A DNA stretch of 64,000 bases from Roseithermus sacchariphilus (GTDB lineage: Bacteria; Bacteroidota; Rhodothermia; Rhodothermales; MEBIC09517). The stretch covers positions 2,084,501 to 2,148,500 of the forward strand of contig CP030158.1 of NCBI GenBank assembly GCA_003285105.1, given 5' to 3'. The notes under the pieces were generated by a model. It ran no database searches and was not told where the DNA came from. It was given only the letters and a program-made list of their open reading frames with translations. This document shows positions 27,798 to 36,660 of this stretch, in pieces. The translations under genes and the position numbers were made by a program. Numbering within the stretch: position 1 is the stretch's first letter; each line of letters starts with the position of its first letter.

Positions 27798-30221
27798 TCA
27801 GAACACCCGTGCCAGGCCGGCGCCGAGGCTGAAGTCCCGAGCGTCGAGGCGCCAGGTGGCGTCGAGGCGTAGCAGGCCGAAGAGCCCGCTCAGGGAGACG
27901 CCCAGTTCGTGATGCCAGCGCGGCGGTACGAGGCCGTCGTAGCGGGCATCTCCGCGGCGGCGGCCGTCGAGCCAGGTGCGGCCGTGCCCGCCATGCAGCA
28001 GGAGGTTGTAGCCGCGCCGGGCCAGGCCGTACAGGTTCAGCAGCTCGAAGGGCACGGCGCGGAAGCTGTGCTCCCAGAACACCCCGGCGAAGCGGTCGCC
28101 GAGGTAGGGGCGGCCCGCACGGGTGCGTAACCGCCCGAAGGACGTCAGGTTCAGCGCCCCCCCGCCCAGGCTGCCGTCGAGGGCCATCAACCGCTGGAAG
28201 GGCACCGGCCCGGCCGACGTGCCCGCGTAGAGGCGCACGTCCAGCGTGGGAGGGATGAGCCGGCGGCGCAGGAACGTCTTCAGCCGCACGTCGAGCGTGG
28301 CGTGCAGGCGGGTGAACGTGAAATCGCCTCCGAACACCTCCCGGTCGGCCCACTCGGCATTCAGGACGAAGCGGTTGCCGCCGGCGAGTCCCACGGGGTC
28401 CACGTCGTCGCCCAGCGCCAGGGCGAACGTGGCCGAGCGGAGCCGGCCGGGGTCGACGGCGGGGTTGGGCCGGAAGGGGGCGTCGCGGCCCCGCAGGTCG
28501 TAGTCGGTCGTCTTCGCCGCCGGTACGTGCCGTTCGGCCCGGCCGCCGAGTTCGACCGTCAGCGGCACGCCCGTGCCCTGCACGCGGTGCCGGACCCATC
28601 CGCGCACCCGCTCGACGCGGCCGTAGTCGAGGTAATCGTCTCCGCCGGCGAGCACGCGCAGGCTGTTGGCGAGGATGCCGGTGACGGTCGCCGGCGTGTT
28701 CGGGTCGATGCCGTAGCGGTAGGCGAGGCCGGCGTGCGTGCGGCGGCGGAGGGGCAGTTCCATCCGCCCCCCGTAGGTCAGCGTTCCGGGCCCCGTCTGG
28801 TAGCCGGCCTCCACGGCGAGGGCGACCGGCCCGAGGCGGCGACCCAGCCGCAGCCCGAGATGCCCGCCCTCGACGCGGTTGTACCAGAGCCGGGGCGTCA
28901 CGTCCGGCCCCGGGCGGCGGCTTCGCTCGGCGTCCGCGCCGTCGCTTATCTCGGCGATCCGTGCCAGCGCGCCGCTCGGCCGGAAGGCCTGCTCCAGCGT
29001 CATCGTGCTGTCGATCTGCGCGTAGGCCACCCGCTCCGGCTCGGACAGCGGGATCGCCACGCCGCTCCGGTCGAGCAGCGAATCCGCCCGAGCGGTGGCC
29101 CGAGCGGTGGTCCGGGCCGCGGCCGAGTCGGCCGGAGGGGCGGGCGAGGGGGCGAACAGCGAGTCCGGCAGGCGCACGTCCAGGTCGTAGTTCGTCAGCC
29201 GCGAGACCTGATCGACGTAGATGGCCGGGATCTCCAGCAGCCGGCCCAGGCGGATCTCGAGGACCGTCTCGGCCCGGAAGTCGACGGGCAACCAGGCTTC
29301 GCCGCCGAAGGAGGAGAACTGCTGCCGGTAGGTCGCCGTCAGGCGCTCGATGGGCCGGGGGAAGTAGAAGGCCGGGCCGGGCTGCAGCTCCGCTTCCAGC
29401 AGCGCGTAGGCCTCGCCCAGCACCGCCACCCGCCCGACGAACCCGCTGACGAACCGGTTTCGGGGCCGCACGCCGATGTCGTAGACGATCTGCCCGTCGA
29501 GCGCCCGCGTGCCTTCCAGCGTGAACGTGTAGGCCTCCAGCGCCTTCGGGTGGGTCACCCCGATGAGTCGGTGGCCGGCCACCTCGACGTCGTCGTCGTA
29601 CAGGTTCAATACGAACTCGGCGGCCGGCAGGAACGCGTCGATCTCCAGGTTGGCCGTCGTACGCCGGGCCTGCACGACTTCTTTCAGGCCTTTCTCGCGA
29701 TCCCAGTAGACCCTGGTGAGGGACTCGATGATGGAGACGATGCCGGTGTCGTTGCGGATGGTGAAGCGGTTGTAGGCCTCGGCCCGGTACTGGTCGAGCG
29801 TCGCCCGCCATTGCTGTTTCCGCTCGATGACGCGCCGCATGATGGCGGCGGCCGGGTTCTCGCCGGTCACGACGATGCCGTCCAGTTCGAGCGGGACGGG
29901 GTCGAGCCGGACCGTCAGCGTCCCGACGGGCGGGCCGGACAGCCCTACCCGGTGGGTCGCGTAGCCGATGTAGCGGACGACGAGCGTGGCCGGCCAGCGG
30001 GGCACGTCCAGGGCGAAGCGTCCCTCGCGGTTGGTGATGGTGCCGATGTAGGTGCCCTCGACCTGGATCGTCGCCGCCGGCAGCGGCTCGCCCGTGTCGC
30101 CGTCGACGACGCGCCCGGTGACGGTCGGCTGGGCCGCTGCCGGCGGTGCCGTCGGAGCGGCCGCGACGCAGAGGAGGAGCGGCAGGCAGGCACGGAGGAG
30201 CCGGGAGAACGGAGGGCGCAT
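27798..30221 (-). CDS. Outer-membrane protein: carboxypeptidase-like regulatory domain plus DUF5686-like region
   Basis: 807 residues with a signal peptide ending AAAQP. Residues about 33-115 form a carboxypeptidase regulatory-like (CarboxypepD_reg-like) beta-sandwich: TVTGRVVDGDTGEPLPAATIQVEGT and RYIGYATHRV. The middle part matches the DUF5686 pattern (VIERKQQWRATLDQYRAEAY) common in Bacteroidota. The C-terminal 350 residues are alternating beta strands ending in Phe (LGAGLARVF), as outer-membrane barrels do. It is paralogous to the gene at 34237-36621 and closes the same run of minus-strand genes, 37 bp behind the flavoprotein. Its place at the cell surface suggests transport or assembly; the exact role is unknown. 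Confidence 0.88.
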   Translation of the reverse strand: MRPPFSRLLRACLPLLLCVAAAPTAPPAAAQPTVTGRVVDGDTGEPLPAATIQVEGTYIGTITNREGRFALDVPRWPATLVVRYIGYATHRVGLSGPPVGTLTVRLDPVPLELDGIVVTGENPAAAIMRRVIERKQQWRATLDQYRAEAYNRFTIRNDTGIVSIIESLTRVYWDREKGLKEVVQARRTTANLEIDAFLPAAEFVLNLYDDDVEVAGHRLIGVTHPKALEAYTFTLEGTRALDGQIVYDIGVRPRNRFVSGFVGRVAVLGEAYALLEAELQPGPAFYFPRPIERLTATYRQQFSSFGGEAWLPVDFRAETVLEIRLGRLLEIPAIYVDQVSRLTNYDLDVRLPDSLFAPSPAPPADSAAARTTARATARADSLLDRSGVAIPLSEPERVAYAQIDSTMTLEQAFRPSGALARIAEISDGADAERSRRPGPDVTPRLWYNRVEGGHLGLRLGRRLGPVALAVEAGYQTGPGTLTYGGRMELPLRRRTHAGLAYRYGIDPNTPATVTGILANSLRVLAGGDDYLDYGRVERVRGWVRHRVQGTGVPLTVELGGRAERHVPAAKTTDYDLRGRDAPFRPNPAVDPGRLRSATFALALGDDVDPVGLAGGNRFVLNAEWADREVFGGDFTFTRLHATLDVRLKTFLRRRLIPPTLDVRLYAGTSAGPVPFQRLMALDGSLGGGALNLTSFGRLRTRAGRPYLGDRFAGVFWEHSFRAVPFELLNLYGLARRGYNLLLHGGHGRTWLDGRRRGDARYDGLVPPRWHHELGVSLSGLFGLLRLDATWRLDARDFSLGAGLARVF

Positions 30222-30258
30222 GGGCAGGGCGGCGGTGACGGCGGCGGGGTCGTGCGGA

Positions 30259-31758
30259 TCAGGGACGGGCCGCGGTGTGGTGATACAGGTTCGGCAGGGC
30301 GGGGTGAAAGAGGCCGACGGTGTTGTAGGGCGCGATCCGGGTTTCGACGAACGCCTCGTAGGCGCGGACGGCTGCCGGGGTTGCCGGCCCTCGCCGCGTC
30401 AGGTCTTGCAGGCGGGCGAGGGCCTCCCCGACGAGGGCGAGGAGCGCGTCGTCGTCGGCGCCGAGGAACAGGCGATCCGGTGCGGACGGGGCCTGCATAC
30501 GCGCTTGCTCGTAGGAGGTGACGGCGGCAAAGTAGAGCATGGCGCTGGCGATGTAGAGCCGGAACGTGCCGGAGGCGGCGTAGCAGGCCGCCACGAGCGC
30601 ATCGATCAGGTCCAGCTCCCGTTGCAGCGCCGCGTCGTAGGCGCTCAGCGCCGCGCCGAGGGTGGGGCGCCCCCAGTGGGCGGCCAGCAGGCGCATGAGC
30701 CGTTCGATGCCGGCCAGCGTGTGGGCGATGCCGGTGCTGTGCAGGGGATCCACGAAGCCGGCCGTGTGGGGCAGCAGCGCCCAGGTGGGTCCGGCCGCCG
30801 GCCGGACGCGCCGCTGCAGGCGTCCGGTGTGCCGGATGCCTCCCGGCGGGTGGGCCACGGCGGCCTCGTCCAGTTGCTCGCGCAGCGTCGGGAAGGCGGC
30901 GACGAGGCGCTGCCACGCGGCCTCGGGCGGTTCGCCGGGGCGCTCCGGCCGGCGCCTCGCATCGAGCACGAAGCCGGCGCTGACGACGCCGTGGTCGAAG
31001 CGGAGTTGCCACATCCAGCCGCCGTCGAACACGTGGTGGAGGGCGGCGGCGTCGGCCTCGAAGGGGTGCTCCGCCACCGCCCCGCCGCGTTCGGCCAGCA
31101 TCTCGGGCCAGCGCCGGACGCCGATGAGGTGGGTGAAGAGCGCGCGCGAGTGGGTCCGGAAGCCGGCGGCACTCGCCGCCCGCCCCAGCGCGCGCGGCAC
31201 CACGCCCGCCGCCCCCGTCGCGTCGAGGACGAAGCGCGTGCGCAGTCGCACCGGCGCCCCGTGCCGCGTGCCCTCGATCCGCCAGCCCGCGTCCTCGGGC
31301 CACAGCCGGACGGCCGTGTCGTCGAGCAGGGGAATGCCGGCGCGGCGCACCTCGTCGGCGAAGAAGGCATCGACGTCGGCGCGGTACCAGTGCGTGTCGC
31401 ACGCCTCGTCGCCGGCGCTGGCGGCCACGAGCAGCTCGTTGGCGTGATCGGCCTCCGGGACGTAGGGCGTGCCGGGGTGATGGTAGAAGTAGCTGAACCC
31501 CCGCTTCCGCCCGACGCCCAGGTGCGGGTACGTGCGTTTCCACGAGCCGTAGGCGGCCAGCGGCGCCAGGCGCGGCAGGGCGTACCGCGCCGCCAGATCG
31601 CGCAGGATCCGGTCGGCGATGGGGGTGGACGACTCGCCGATGGCGAACCGGGGGTGTGTGGCCCGGTCGATCACCACCGGCTCCAGGCCGATCCGCTGCA
31701 GGATCAGGGCACTCAGGCATCCGCCGAAGCCGGATCCGAGGACGACGACGTCTGACAC
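30259..31758 (-). CDS. Halogenase-like FAD-dependent oxidoreductase
   Basis: 499 residues from a GTG at 31758, placed directly before the dinucleotide-binding motif VVVLGSGFGGCLSALILQR; an ATG 23 codons upstream is possible. Features shared with flavin-dependent tryptophan-halogenase-like and related hydroxylases are GESSTP (near residue 46, where halogenases have GEAT/GEST), a Trp motif GGWMWQLRF (near 257) that resembles but does not match the WxWxIP of true halogenases, and AGFVDPLHSTGI (near 332). It would oxidise or halogenate an organic substrate using reduced flavin. It is the third enzyme of a cassette with a radical SAM protein and an AsnB-like ligase. Halogenation itself is not established. 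Confidence 0.75.
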   Translation of the reverse strand: MSDVVVLGSGFGGCLSALILQRIGLEPVVIDRATHPRFAIGESSTPIADRILRDLAARYALPRLAPLAAYGSWKRTYPHLGVGRKRGFSYFYHHPGTPYVPEADHANELLVAASAGDEACDTHWYRADVDAFFADEVRRAGIPLLDDTAVRLWPEDAGWRIEGTRHGAPVRLRTRFVLDATGAAGVVPRALGRAASAAGFRTHSRALFTHLIGVRRWPEMLAERGGAVAEHPFEADAAALHHVFDGGWMWQLRFDHGVVSAGFVLDARRRPERPGEPPEAAWQRLVAAFPTLREQLDEAAVAHPPGGIRHTGRLQRRVRPAAGPTWALLPHTAGFVDPLHSTGIAHTLAGIERLMRLLAAHWGRPTLGAALSAYDAALQRELDLIDALVAACYAASGTFRLYIASAMLYFAAVTSYEQARMQAPSAPDRLFLGADDDALLALVGEALARLQDLTRRGPATPAAVRAYEAFVETRIAPYNTVGLFHPALPNLYHHTAARP

Positions 31759-31847
31759 CGATCTACGCTCGTGTTGTGCATGTCGAAAAAACCCGGCGTC
31801 CGGAGCGAGGCCGCGCAGGTCCCGCACGCCCTCCGCCTGCTATCCCG

Positions 31848-32801
31848 TCAACCGGCCATCGCACAGGGGCCTGCACACCGAACCGGCGGCAGGATCGTCT
31901 GCGTGAGGTTCATCCGGTGGAGGCGTTCGCGGCGGGCCGGGCCGCAGCGGTCGCACTCGAAGAAGCGTTCGGCATCCCACAGGTCCACGAACACCCGCCC
32001 CCGCCGCAGGCGCAGTCCCGCCTCCAGGACGCGCTCCAGCGAGGCCAGGCGCGGCGGCTCGAACAGCCCCTGCGCCGCCAGCCGCTCCAGCATGCCGTTG
32101 CCGGGGCGGGTCGGGATGACGACGCCGCACGCGACGCCGGCGTCGAAGGCCCAGGTGAGGCTGCGCAGCGCCCAGTCGATGCCCTCGGCCTCGCTCAAAA
32201 AGGGCGGCCGCAGCAGGATGAAGGCCCGCACGGGGACGTCGTGCGCACGCAGGAAGGCGACGGCCCGGGCATAGTCCTCCAGCGTCATGCGCTTGTTGAG
32301 GCGCGGCAGCACCTCCGGGTGTACCGTCTCCAGCCCCATCGCCACTTCGAGGCGGCCGGCGAGACGGTCCCGGAAGCGCAGCACCGCTTCGCCGCAGAGC
32401 CGGGGGTGGTTCTCCACGATCACCGTGGCGAACCCCTGCACGCGGTCGGCGATGGCGGCGTGGTCCGCCGGCGGGATGGCCCGGCGGTCGAAGAAGTTGC
32501 CGCTGTTGTAGAGCTTGACGTGCCGGGTCGGCGGCAGGCGGGCGAGGGCGTGGTCGATCTGAGCCGGGATGGCGCCCGCCGGGACGGTCGCCTCGGTGGT
32601 GTGCCGCCACAGGTCGCACATCAGGCAGCGGAACGGGCACTCGCGGTTGGTCAGGAAGAGGGTGGCCACCTCCTCCACGCGCCCGTCGGGCTGGCACTCC
32701 GGCTCGGTCAGGAAGGCATAGGGCCGCCAGGGGTCGACCGGCCGGCGGGGCGGGCGGGCCGCCAGGATCTCGGCATCCGAAAACGACGGCCAGGCAGGCA
32801 T
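31848..32801 (-). CDS. Radical SAM protein
   Basis: 317 residues. The iron-sulfur motif CPFRCLMC (CxxxCxxC, near residue 55) sits in ATLFLTNRECPFRCLMCDLW, typical for SAM radical enzymes. Downstream are KLYNSGNFFD, ENHPRLCGE and MGLETVHPEVLPRLNKRM, the pattern of the Elp3/MiaB-like radical SAM barrel around the SAM-binding strands. Three further Cys (CDRCG near 286 and the C-terminal CAGPC) might bind a second cluster, although no SPASM domain is recognisable. The start at 32801 gives a normal N-terminus 14 bp after the ligase gene stop. The substrate is unknown. The family may be close to uncharacterised Fe-S oxidoreductases of the COG1244 type; this is tentative. Confidence 0.8.
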   Translation of the reverse strand: MPAWPSFSDAEILAARPPRRPVDPWRPYAFLTEPECQPDGRVEEVATLFLTNRECPFRCLMCDLWRHTTEATVPAGAIPAQIDHALARLPPTRHVKLYNSGNFFDRRAIPPADHAAIADRVQGFATVIVENHPRLCGEAVLRFRDRLAGRLEVAMGLETVHPEVLPRLNKRMTLEDYARAVAFLRAHDVPVRAFILLRPPFLSEAEGIDWALRSLTWAFDAGVACGVVIPTRPGNGMLERLAAQGLFEPPRLASLERVLEAGLRLRRGRVFVDLWDAERFFECDRCGPARRERLHRMNLTQTILPPVRCAGPCAMAG

Positions 32802-32815
32802 CGCAGGCAGGCCGG

Positions 32816-34141
32816 CTACAGGTACAGCGCGGCGAAGGCCTTCCGGTAGGCGGCCTCGTGGCGCGGGAAGAGCTGTTCGAAGCGTTCCTCCGGGACCACG
32901 CCCCGCTGGAAGCGGCGCTTTTCGAAGACCGGCATGTCGAAGCCCGTCACGGCTTTGATGCCGCGGCGGACGACCTCTCCCTTGAGCGCATAGAGCCGCT
33001 CGTGGTCCCAGTCGGTCAGTTCGATGAAGGGGATGCCCTCGGCCACCTCGATGACGCTGGGCACGGTGTACGGGCTGAAGCCCTGGAAGCCCATCTGGCG
33101 GGCCGGGGCGTAGCTGCGCACGTGCCCCCGGCTCTGGCCGCCGGAGTAGGTCAGCGAGTGTTTGATGGCGTCCACCCCCCAGCCCTCCTGGTACAGCATC
33201 AGGTTGTTCAGCACGCTGCGGATGGTCAGCTCCGGGTTTTCCTCGATGGGGTAATCCTTCAGGTTCTCGTCCCCGCCGTCGCCGTCGACCAGGTACGTCC
33301 AGTCGGGGTAGCGCGCGCGGATGCCCCGGCAGAGGGCCAGCGTCATCGTGGCCGCCTGGACGTCGAGCGGCTTGTAGTCCTCCACGACGCGGATGGCGTC
33401 CCGGTAGTCGAGGTCTTCCAGCGCCACGTCGATCGTCTCCAGGAAGAGCGACAGGCCCAGGGCGTCGAGGAAGCGGTGGGCCTGTGCCGCGTCCGCCGCG
33501 CCGGGCGTCGCCAGCGTGAAGGCTTTGAGCCGCGTGGGGGCCTCGCCGCGCTGGAGCAGCAGGTGGTAGAGCGTCAGGAAGACCGATCCGCTGTCGATGC
33601 CGCCGGAGAACAGCACCCCGATCGGGGCCTTCGGGTCGATGCGGTCCAGCCACCGGGTGCAGGCCTCGGCCAGCGCCCCGATGTAGGCCCGGCCGATGAC
33701 GTCGAGGTCGGGTGGCAGGGCGTTGCGCTCGGGGGTGAAGAAGCGCCGGTAGGTCGGGTTCGGGTCCGGGCAGCCGACGAGCTGGATCTCGACGATGTGG
33801 TGGGCCGGCACCATGCGCGTGTAGGACGGGTGGAACTGGTCGTCGAGCCCCTCGGCCTGGAGTTGCCGGTGCAACTCGTCGATGCGCTCGGCGATGACCA
33901 GGCACGGTCCGGCCTCGCGCTTGGCGAGGAAGTAGCGCATCGGGCGGCCGATGGAGCGGGCCATCCGCACGGTGATGCCGTCTTTGTGGACGAGGGCGAA
34001 CTGCCCGTCCAGGGCGCGGACGCGGTCCGGGTCGCCGGAGGCCAGCGCCGCCCGGGCTTCGTCCGGGGAGGCGTTGAGGAAGACATTGCGGGCCGGGTCG
34101 ATCAGATTGACCACGCGCTCCACGTAGGCGGTCGTGGGCAT
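32816..34141 (-). CDS. Asparagine-synthetase-like ATP-dependent ligase without catalytic glutaminase
   Basis: 441 residues. The PP-loop for ATP is FSGGIDSGSVF (SGGxDS, near residue 184), followed by a second binding stretch TYLVDGDGGDENLKDYP (near 290; the family D-G-x-G-D-E). The N-terminus begins MPTTAYVERVVNL, so the Cys at position 2 needed for the glutaminase of true AsnB is missing, and the first 150 residues look like a degenerate class II amidotransferase fold. Homologues of this type (beta-lactam synthetases, lasso cyclases and similar) adenylate a carboxylate to form an amide or ring. It is encoded 14 bp upstream of the radical SAM gene. It probably works with that enzyme and the flavoprotein. 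Confidence 0.82.
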   Translation of the reverse strand: MPTTAYVERVVNLIDPARNVFLNASPDEARAALASGDPDRVRALDGQFALVHKDGITVRMARSIGRPMRYFLAKREAGPCLVIAERIDELHRQLQAEGLDDQFHPSYTRMVPAHHIVEIQLVGCPDPNPTYRRFFTPERNALPPDLDVIGRAYIGALAEACTRWLDRIDPKAPIGVLFSGGIDSGSVFLTLYHLLLQRGEAPTRLKAFTLATPGAADAAQAHRFLDALGLSLFLETIDVALEDLDYRDAIRVVEDYKPLDVQAATMTLALCRGIRARYPDWTYLVDGDGGDENLKDYPIEENPELTIRSVLNNLMLYQEGWGVDAIKHSLTYSGGQSRGHVRSYAPARQMGFQGFSPYTVPSVIEVAEGIPFIELTDWDHERLYALKGEVVRRGIKAVTGFDMPVFEKRRFQRGVVPEERFEQLFPRHEAAYRKAFAALYL

Positions 34142-34236
34142 GACGTCGGTAGGTCGGGCGGTGAATGGGGCCGGTGGGGGGAGGAAGATAGCAGGCCCGG
34201 GCGCCGGAGGCAAAGGGCGCCCGGCCGGGCGGCGGC

Positions 34237-36621
34237 TCACCAGGGCAGGCGGGAGAGGCCGACGGTCACGAACCAGCCGGGGGCGTCGAGGCGGCGGGTC
34301 AGGTCGAGGCGCAGCGGCGTGCCGGCGAGGTGGGTGAGGGCGAGGCCGATCTCGTGGTGCCAGGCATCGGCGACGGCCGGGGAGAAGGGCAGGGCGGCCC
34401 GCCGGGCGTCGGCGAGCCAGGTGCGGCCGTGTGCGCCGAAGAGGCGGAGCCCCATCCGGCGCTCGGCCAGCGGCCAGAGGCCGAGCCATTCGAACGGGGC
34501 GGTGCGGAAGTCATGCGCCCAGAACAGCCCGAGGGCCTGTTCGCCCTCGTAGGGGCCGCGGCGGCCCCGGAAGGCGCCGAAGGCCGCGAAGGCACCGAGG
34601 CGGCCGTCCAGCGCGGCGAGCCGCTGCGGCGGGAGCGTCCCGCGGAACGTCGCCCCGATCAGCCGCACCTCCAGCGTGTTGGGTTCGAGGCGGCGGCGGT
34701 AGAAGGTGGGCACGGCGCCGTCGAGGTGCGCGGTGAAGCGCGTGAAGGCCCAGGTGCTGCCGGCGCCGGGCAGGCTGTGCTCGACCTCCAGGGCGAGGCG
34801 GTTCAGCGGCCCGGTGCGCAGCGGCCGGCGGCCATCGCCCGTCGCCAGCGCCAGCGTCACGGAGCGCAGCGTGCCTGCCTCGACGGGCGGGTTCGGCCGC
34901 ATCGCCTCGCCCAGCCAGGCCCGCCGCTGCCGGCGGTCCACCGGCTCCTGCTCCTCATGCCGCACCGTCAGCCCGAGCCGCACGCGCGGGAACGCATAGC
35001 GCCCCTCGACGCGGAGCCGCCGCGACCACAGGTAGTCGAAATAATCGCCGCCGCCGAGCAGCGCGACGAGGCTGTTCAGCCCGGTCGGATACACGTGCGA
35101 GGCGAGCCGGTGGTCGGTGTCCACGTCGTACGCCGCCGCCAGCGTGCCGCCCCGGCCCCAGCGGTAGCGCCCGCCCGCGTGGTAGCGCACCCGCTCCAGC
35201 CCCGACGCCTGCCCGAGCCGCCAGTCCAGCCGCAGCCGTTCGCCGAAGGGCAGCACCTGCCCGATGGCGCCGAGGTAGCCGTCCACCCGGTTGAACCGCA
35301 CGGCGGCCTGGTACACCCCGCGTACGACCGGCCAGGCAAACTGCGGCCCCTCCTTGTCGAACGGGTCGCCTCGCAGGTCCAGCCACGGGGGGATGCGCGA
35401 GGTCGGCGCCAGCGCCCGGGCGAGCGTCATCGGCCGGGCCTGCAGACGCTCCAGAGCCTGCGCCTCGCGCGGCGTCATCGGCACGAGGTAGCGGCCCGTC
35501 AGGAACAGCGGGTCGCTCATCACCGCCGCCGTGTCCATCGTCACGCGCTGCGCCCGGGCATAGAGGGCCTCGGGCAGCGGCACGTTGACGGCGTGTCCGG
35601 ACAGCTGCGACACCTGGGTCAGGTGGAACGGCCGGAGCGGCTGGCCGTCGGGTTCGACGTGGGCCGTCCCCTCCAGCCGGGCGTCGATGGGCAGCCAGAT
35701 CCCCTCCACCGGCGCGAACTGCTGCCGGTAGAACACCGCCCAGGCCCGCGTCGGCGCCGGGAACGGCACATGCCGGGCCGGGCGCAGGGTGGCCTCGACG
35801 AGCGCGTAGACGCTGTCCAGCACGGAGACGGTGCCGATGAAGGTCGGCGCCAGCGTGGTGCGGGGCGCCACGTAGAGGTCGTAGACGACGGCGTCGCCGA
35901 GGGCCCGGGTGCCGGCGAGCGTGAAGGTGTAGTGGTCCAGCGCGTCCGGGTGGGTTGGCCCGATCATCGACAGGCCCCGCACGGGGACGAGGTCGGCGTA
36001 GAGGTTTGGCACGTGCCCGGCCGCAGGGATGCCGAGGCGCTCGTGGAAGTCGGCCGTTTGCCGCTGTGCGGTGATGACCTCCCGCGGGCCGCGGTCACGG
36101 TCCCAGTACACGTCGAAGACCGACTCGGCGATGAGCACCACGGTGGAGTCCCGTGCCAGCGTCAGCCGCGTGAAGCCGTCGGCGCGGTACGTGCGCAGGC
36201 CGGCCTGCCGGCGCTGCTTCGCCGCGATCACCTTGCGCATGATGTTCGCCGCCACGTCGGGCGTGCCGACGACCACCTCGCCGAGCTGGTAGACGCGCGG
36301 CTCCAGCCGGATCGTCAGGTCCTGCCACCGCTCCGGCGTCGCCTCGGCCCGCGCCGTCGCATAGCCGATGTGGCGGACCTCCAGCGTGACGGGCAGCCGG
36401 GCCACGTTCAGCCGGAACGCGCCCGCCGCGTTCGTGATGGTCCCCGTCGTCGTGCCGGCCACGGTGACGTGTGCGGCGGCCAGCCCCTCGCCCGTGGCGT
36501 CATCCAGCACCCGGCCCGTCACCAGCACCTGGGCCAGGGCCGGAACCGGCACGGCAAGGAGCAGGATCAGGATGGTCGAAGGACGTAAGACGAAGGGGGG
36601 GATAGCGAACCGTTTTCTCAT
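34237..36621 (-). CDS. Outer-membrane protein: carboxypeptidase-like regulatory domain plus DUF5686-like region
   Basis: About 794 residues from the ATG at 36621 (MRKRFAIPPFVLRPSTIL), giving a signal peptide ending PALAQ; an ATG at 36657 is the alternative and overlaps the spacing to the DUF2807 gene. Order of parts: CarboxypepD_reg-like domain (LVTGRVLDDATGEGLAAAHV, RHIGYATARA), a DUF5686-like segment (KVIAAKQRRQAGLRTYRADG) and a long beta-strand-rich C-terminus ending FVTVGLSRLPW, where the closing Trp replaces the usual Phe of outer-membrane barrels. It is paralogous to 27798-30221 with the same architecture and length. It lies 95 bp upstream of the AsnB-like ligase. Transport of the cassette product is possible but not shown. 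Confidence 0.86.
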   Translation of the reverse strand: MRKRFAIPPFVLRPSTILILLLAVPVPALAQVLVTGRVLDDATGEGLAAAHVTVAGTTTGTITNAAGAFRLNVARLPVTLEVRHIGYATARAEATPERWQDLTIRLEPRVYQLGEVVVGTPDVAANIMRKVIAAKQRRQAGLRTYRADGFTRLTLARDSTVVLIAESVFDVYWDRDRGPREVITAQRQTADFHERLGIPAAGHVPNLYADLVPVRGLSMIGPTHPDALDHYTFTLAGTRALGDAVVYDLYVAPRTTLAPTFIGTVSVLDSVYALVEATLRPARHVPFPAPTRAWAVFYRQQFAPVEGIWLPIDARLEGTAHVEPDGQPLRPFHLTQVSQLSGHAVNVPLPEALYARAQRVTMDTAAVMSDPLFLTGRYLVPMTPREAQALERLQARPMTLARALAPTSRIPPWLDLRGDPFDKEGPQFAWPVVRGVYQAAVRFNRVDGYLGAIGQVLPFGERLRLDWRLGQASGLERVRYHAGGRYRWGRGGTLAAAYDVDTDHRLASHVYPTGLNSLVALLGGGDYFDYLWSRRLRVEGRYAFPRVRLGLTVRHEEQEPVDRRQRRAWLGEAMRPNPPVEAGTLRSVTLALATGDGRRPLRTGPLNRLALEVEHSLPGAGSTWAFTRFTAHLDGAVPTFYRRRLEPNTLEVRLIGATFRGTLPPQRLAALDGRLGAFAAFGAFRGRRGPYEGEQALGLFWAHDFRTAPFEWLGLWPLAERRMGLRLFGAHGRTWLADARRAALPFSPAVADAWHHEIGLALTHLAGTPLRLDLTRRLDAPGWFVTVGLSRLPW

Positions 36622-36660
36622 CCGGCCTGTGCCCATCTTCCTTCGACCGTTCGGCATGCG

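Noticed and set aside
30259-31758. Bona fide tryptophan halogenase
   Set aside because: The WxWxIP motif is only approximate (GGWMWQLRF) and no partner flavin reductase is adjacent; kept as halogenase-like.
30259-34141. Lasso peptide or other RiPP gene cluster
   Set aside because: No precursor peptide, no lasso-type protease or recognition element in the gaps (14-95 bp); the enzymes alone do not establish it.
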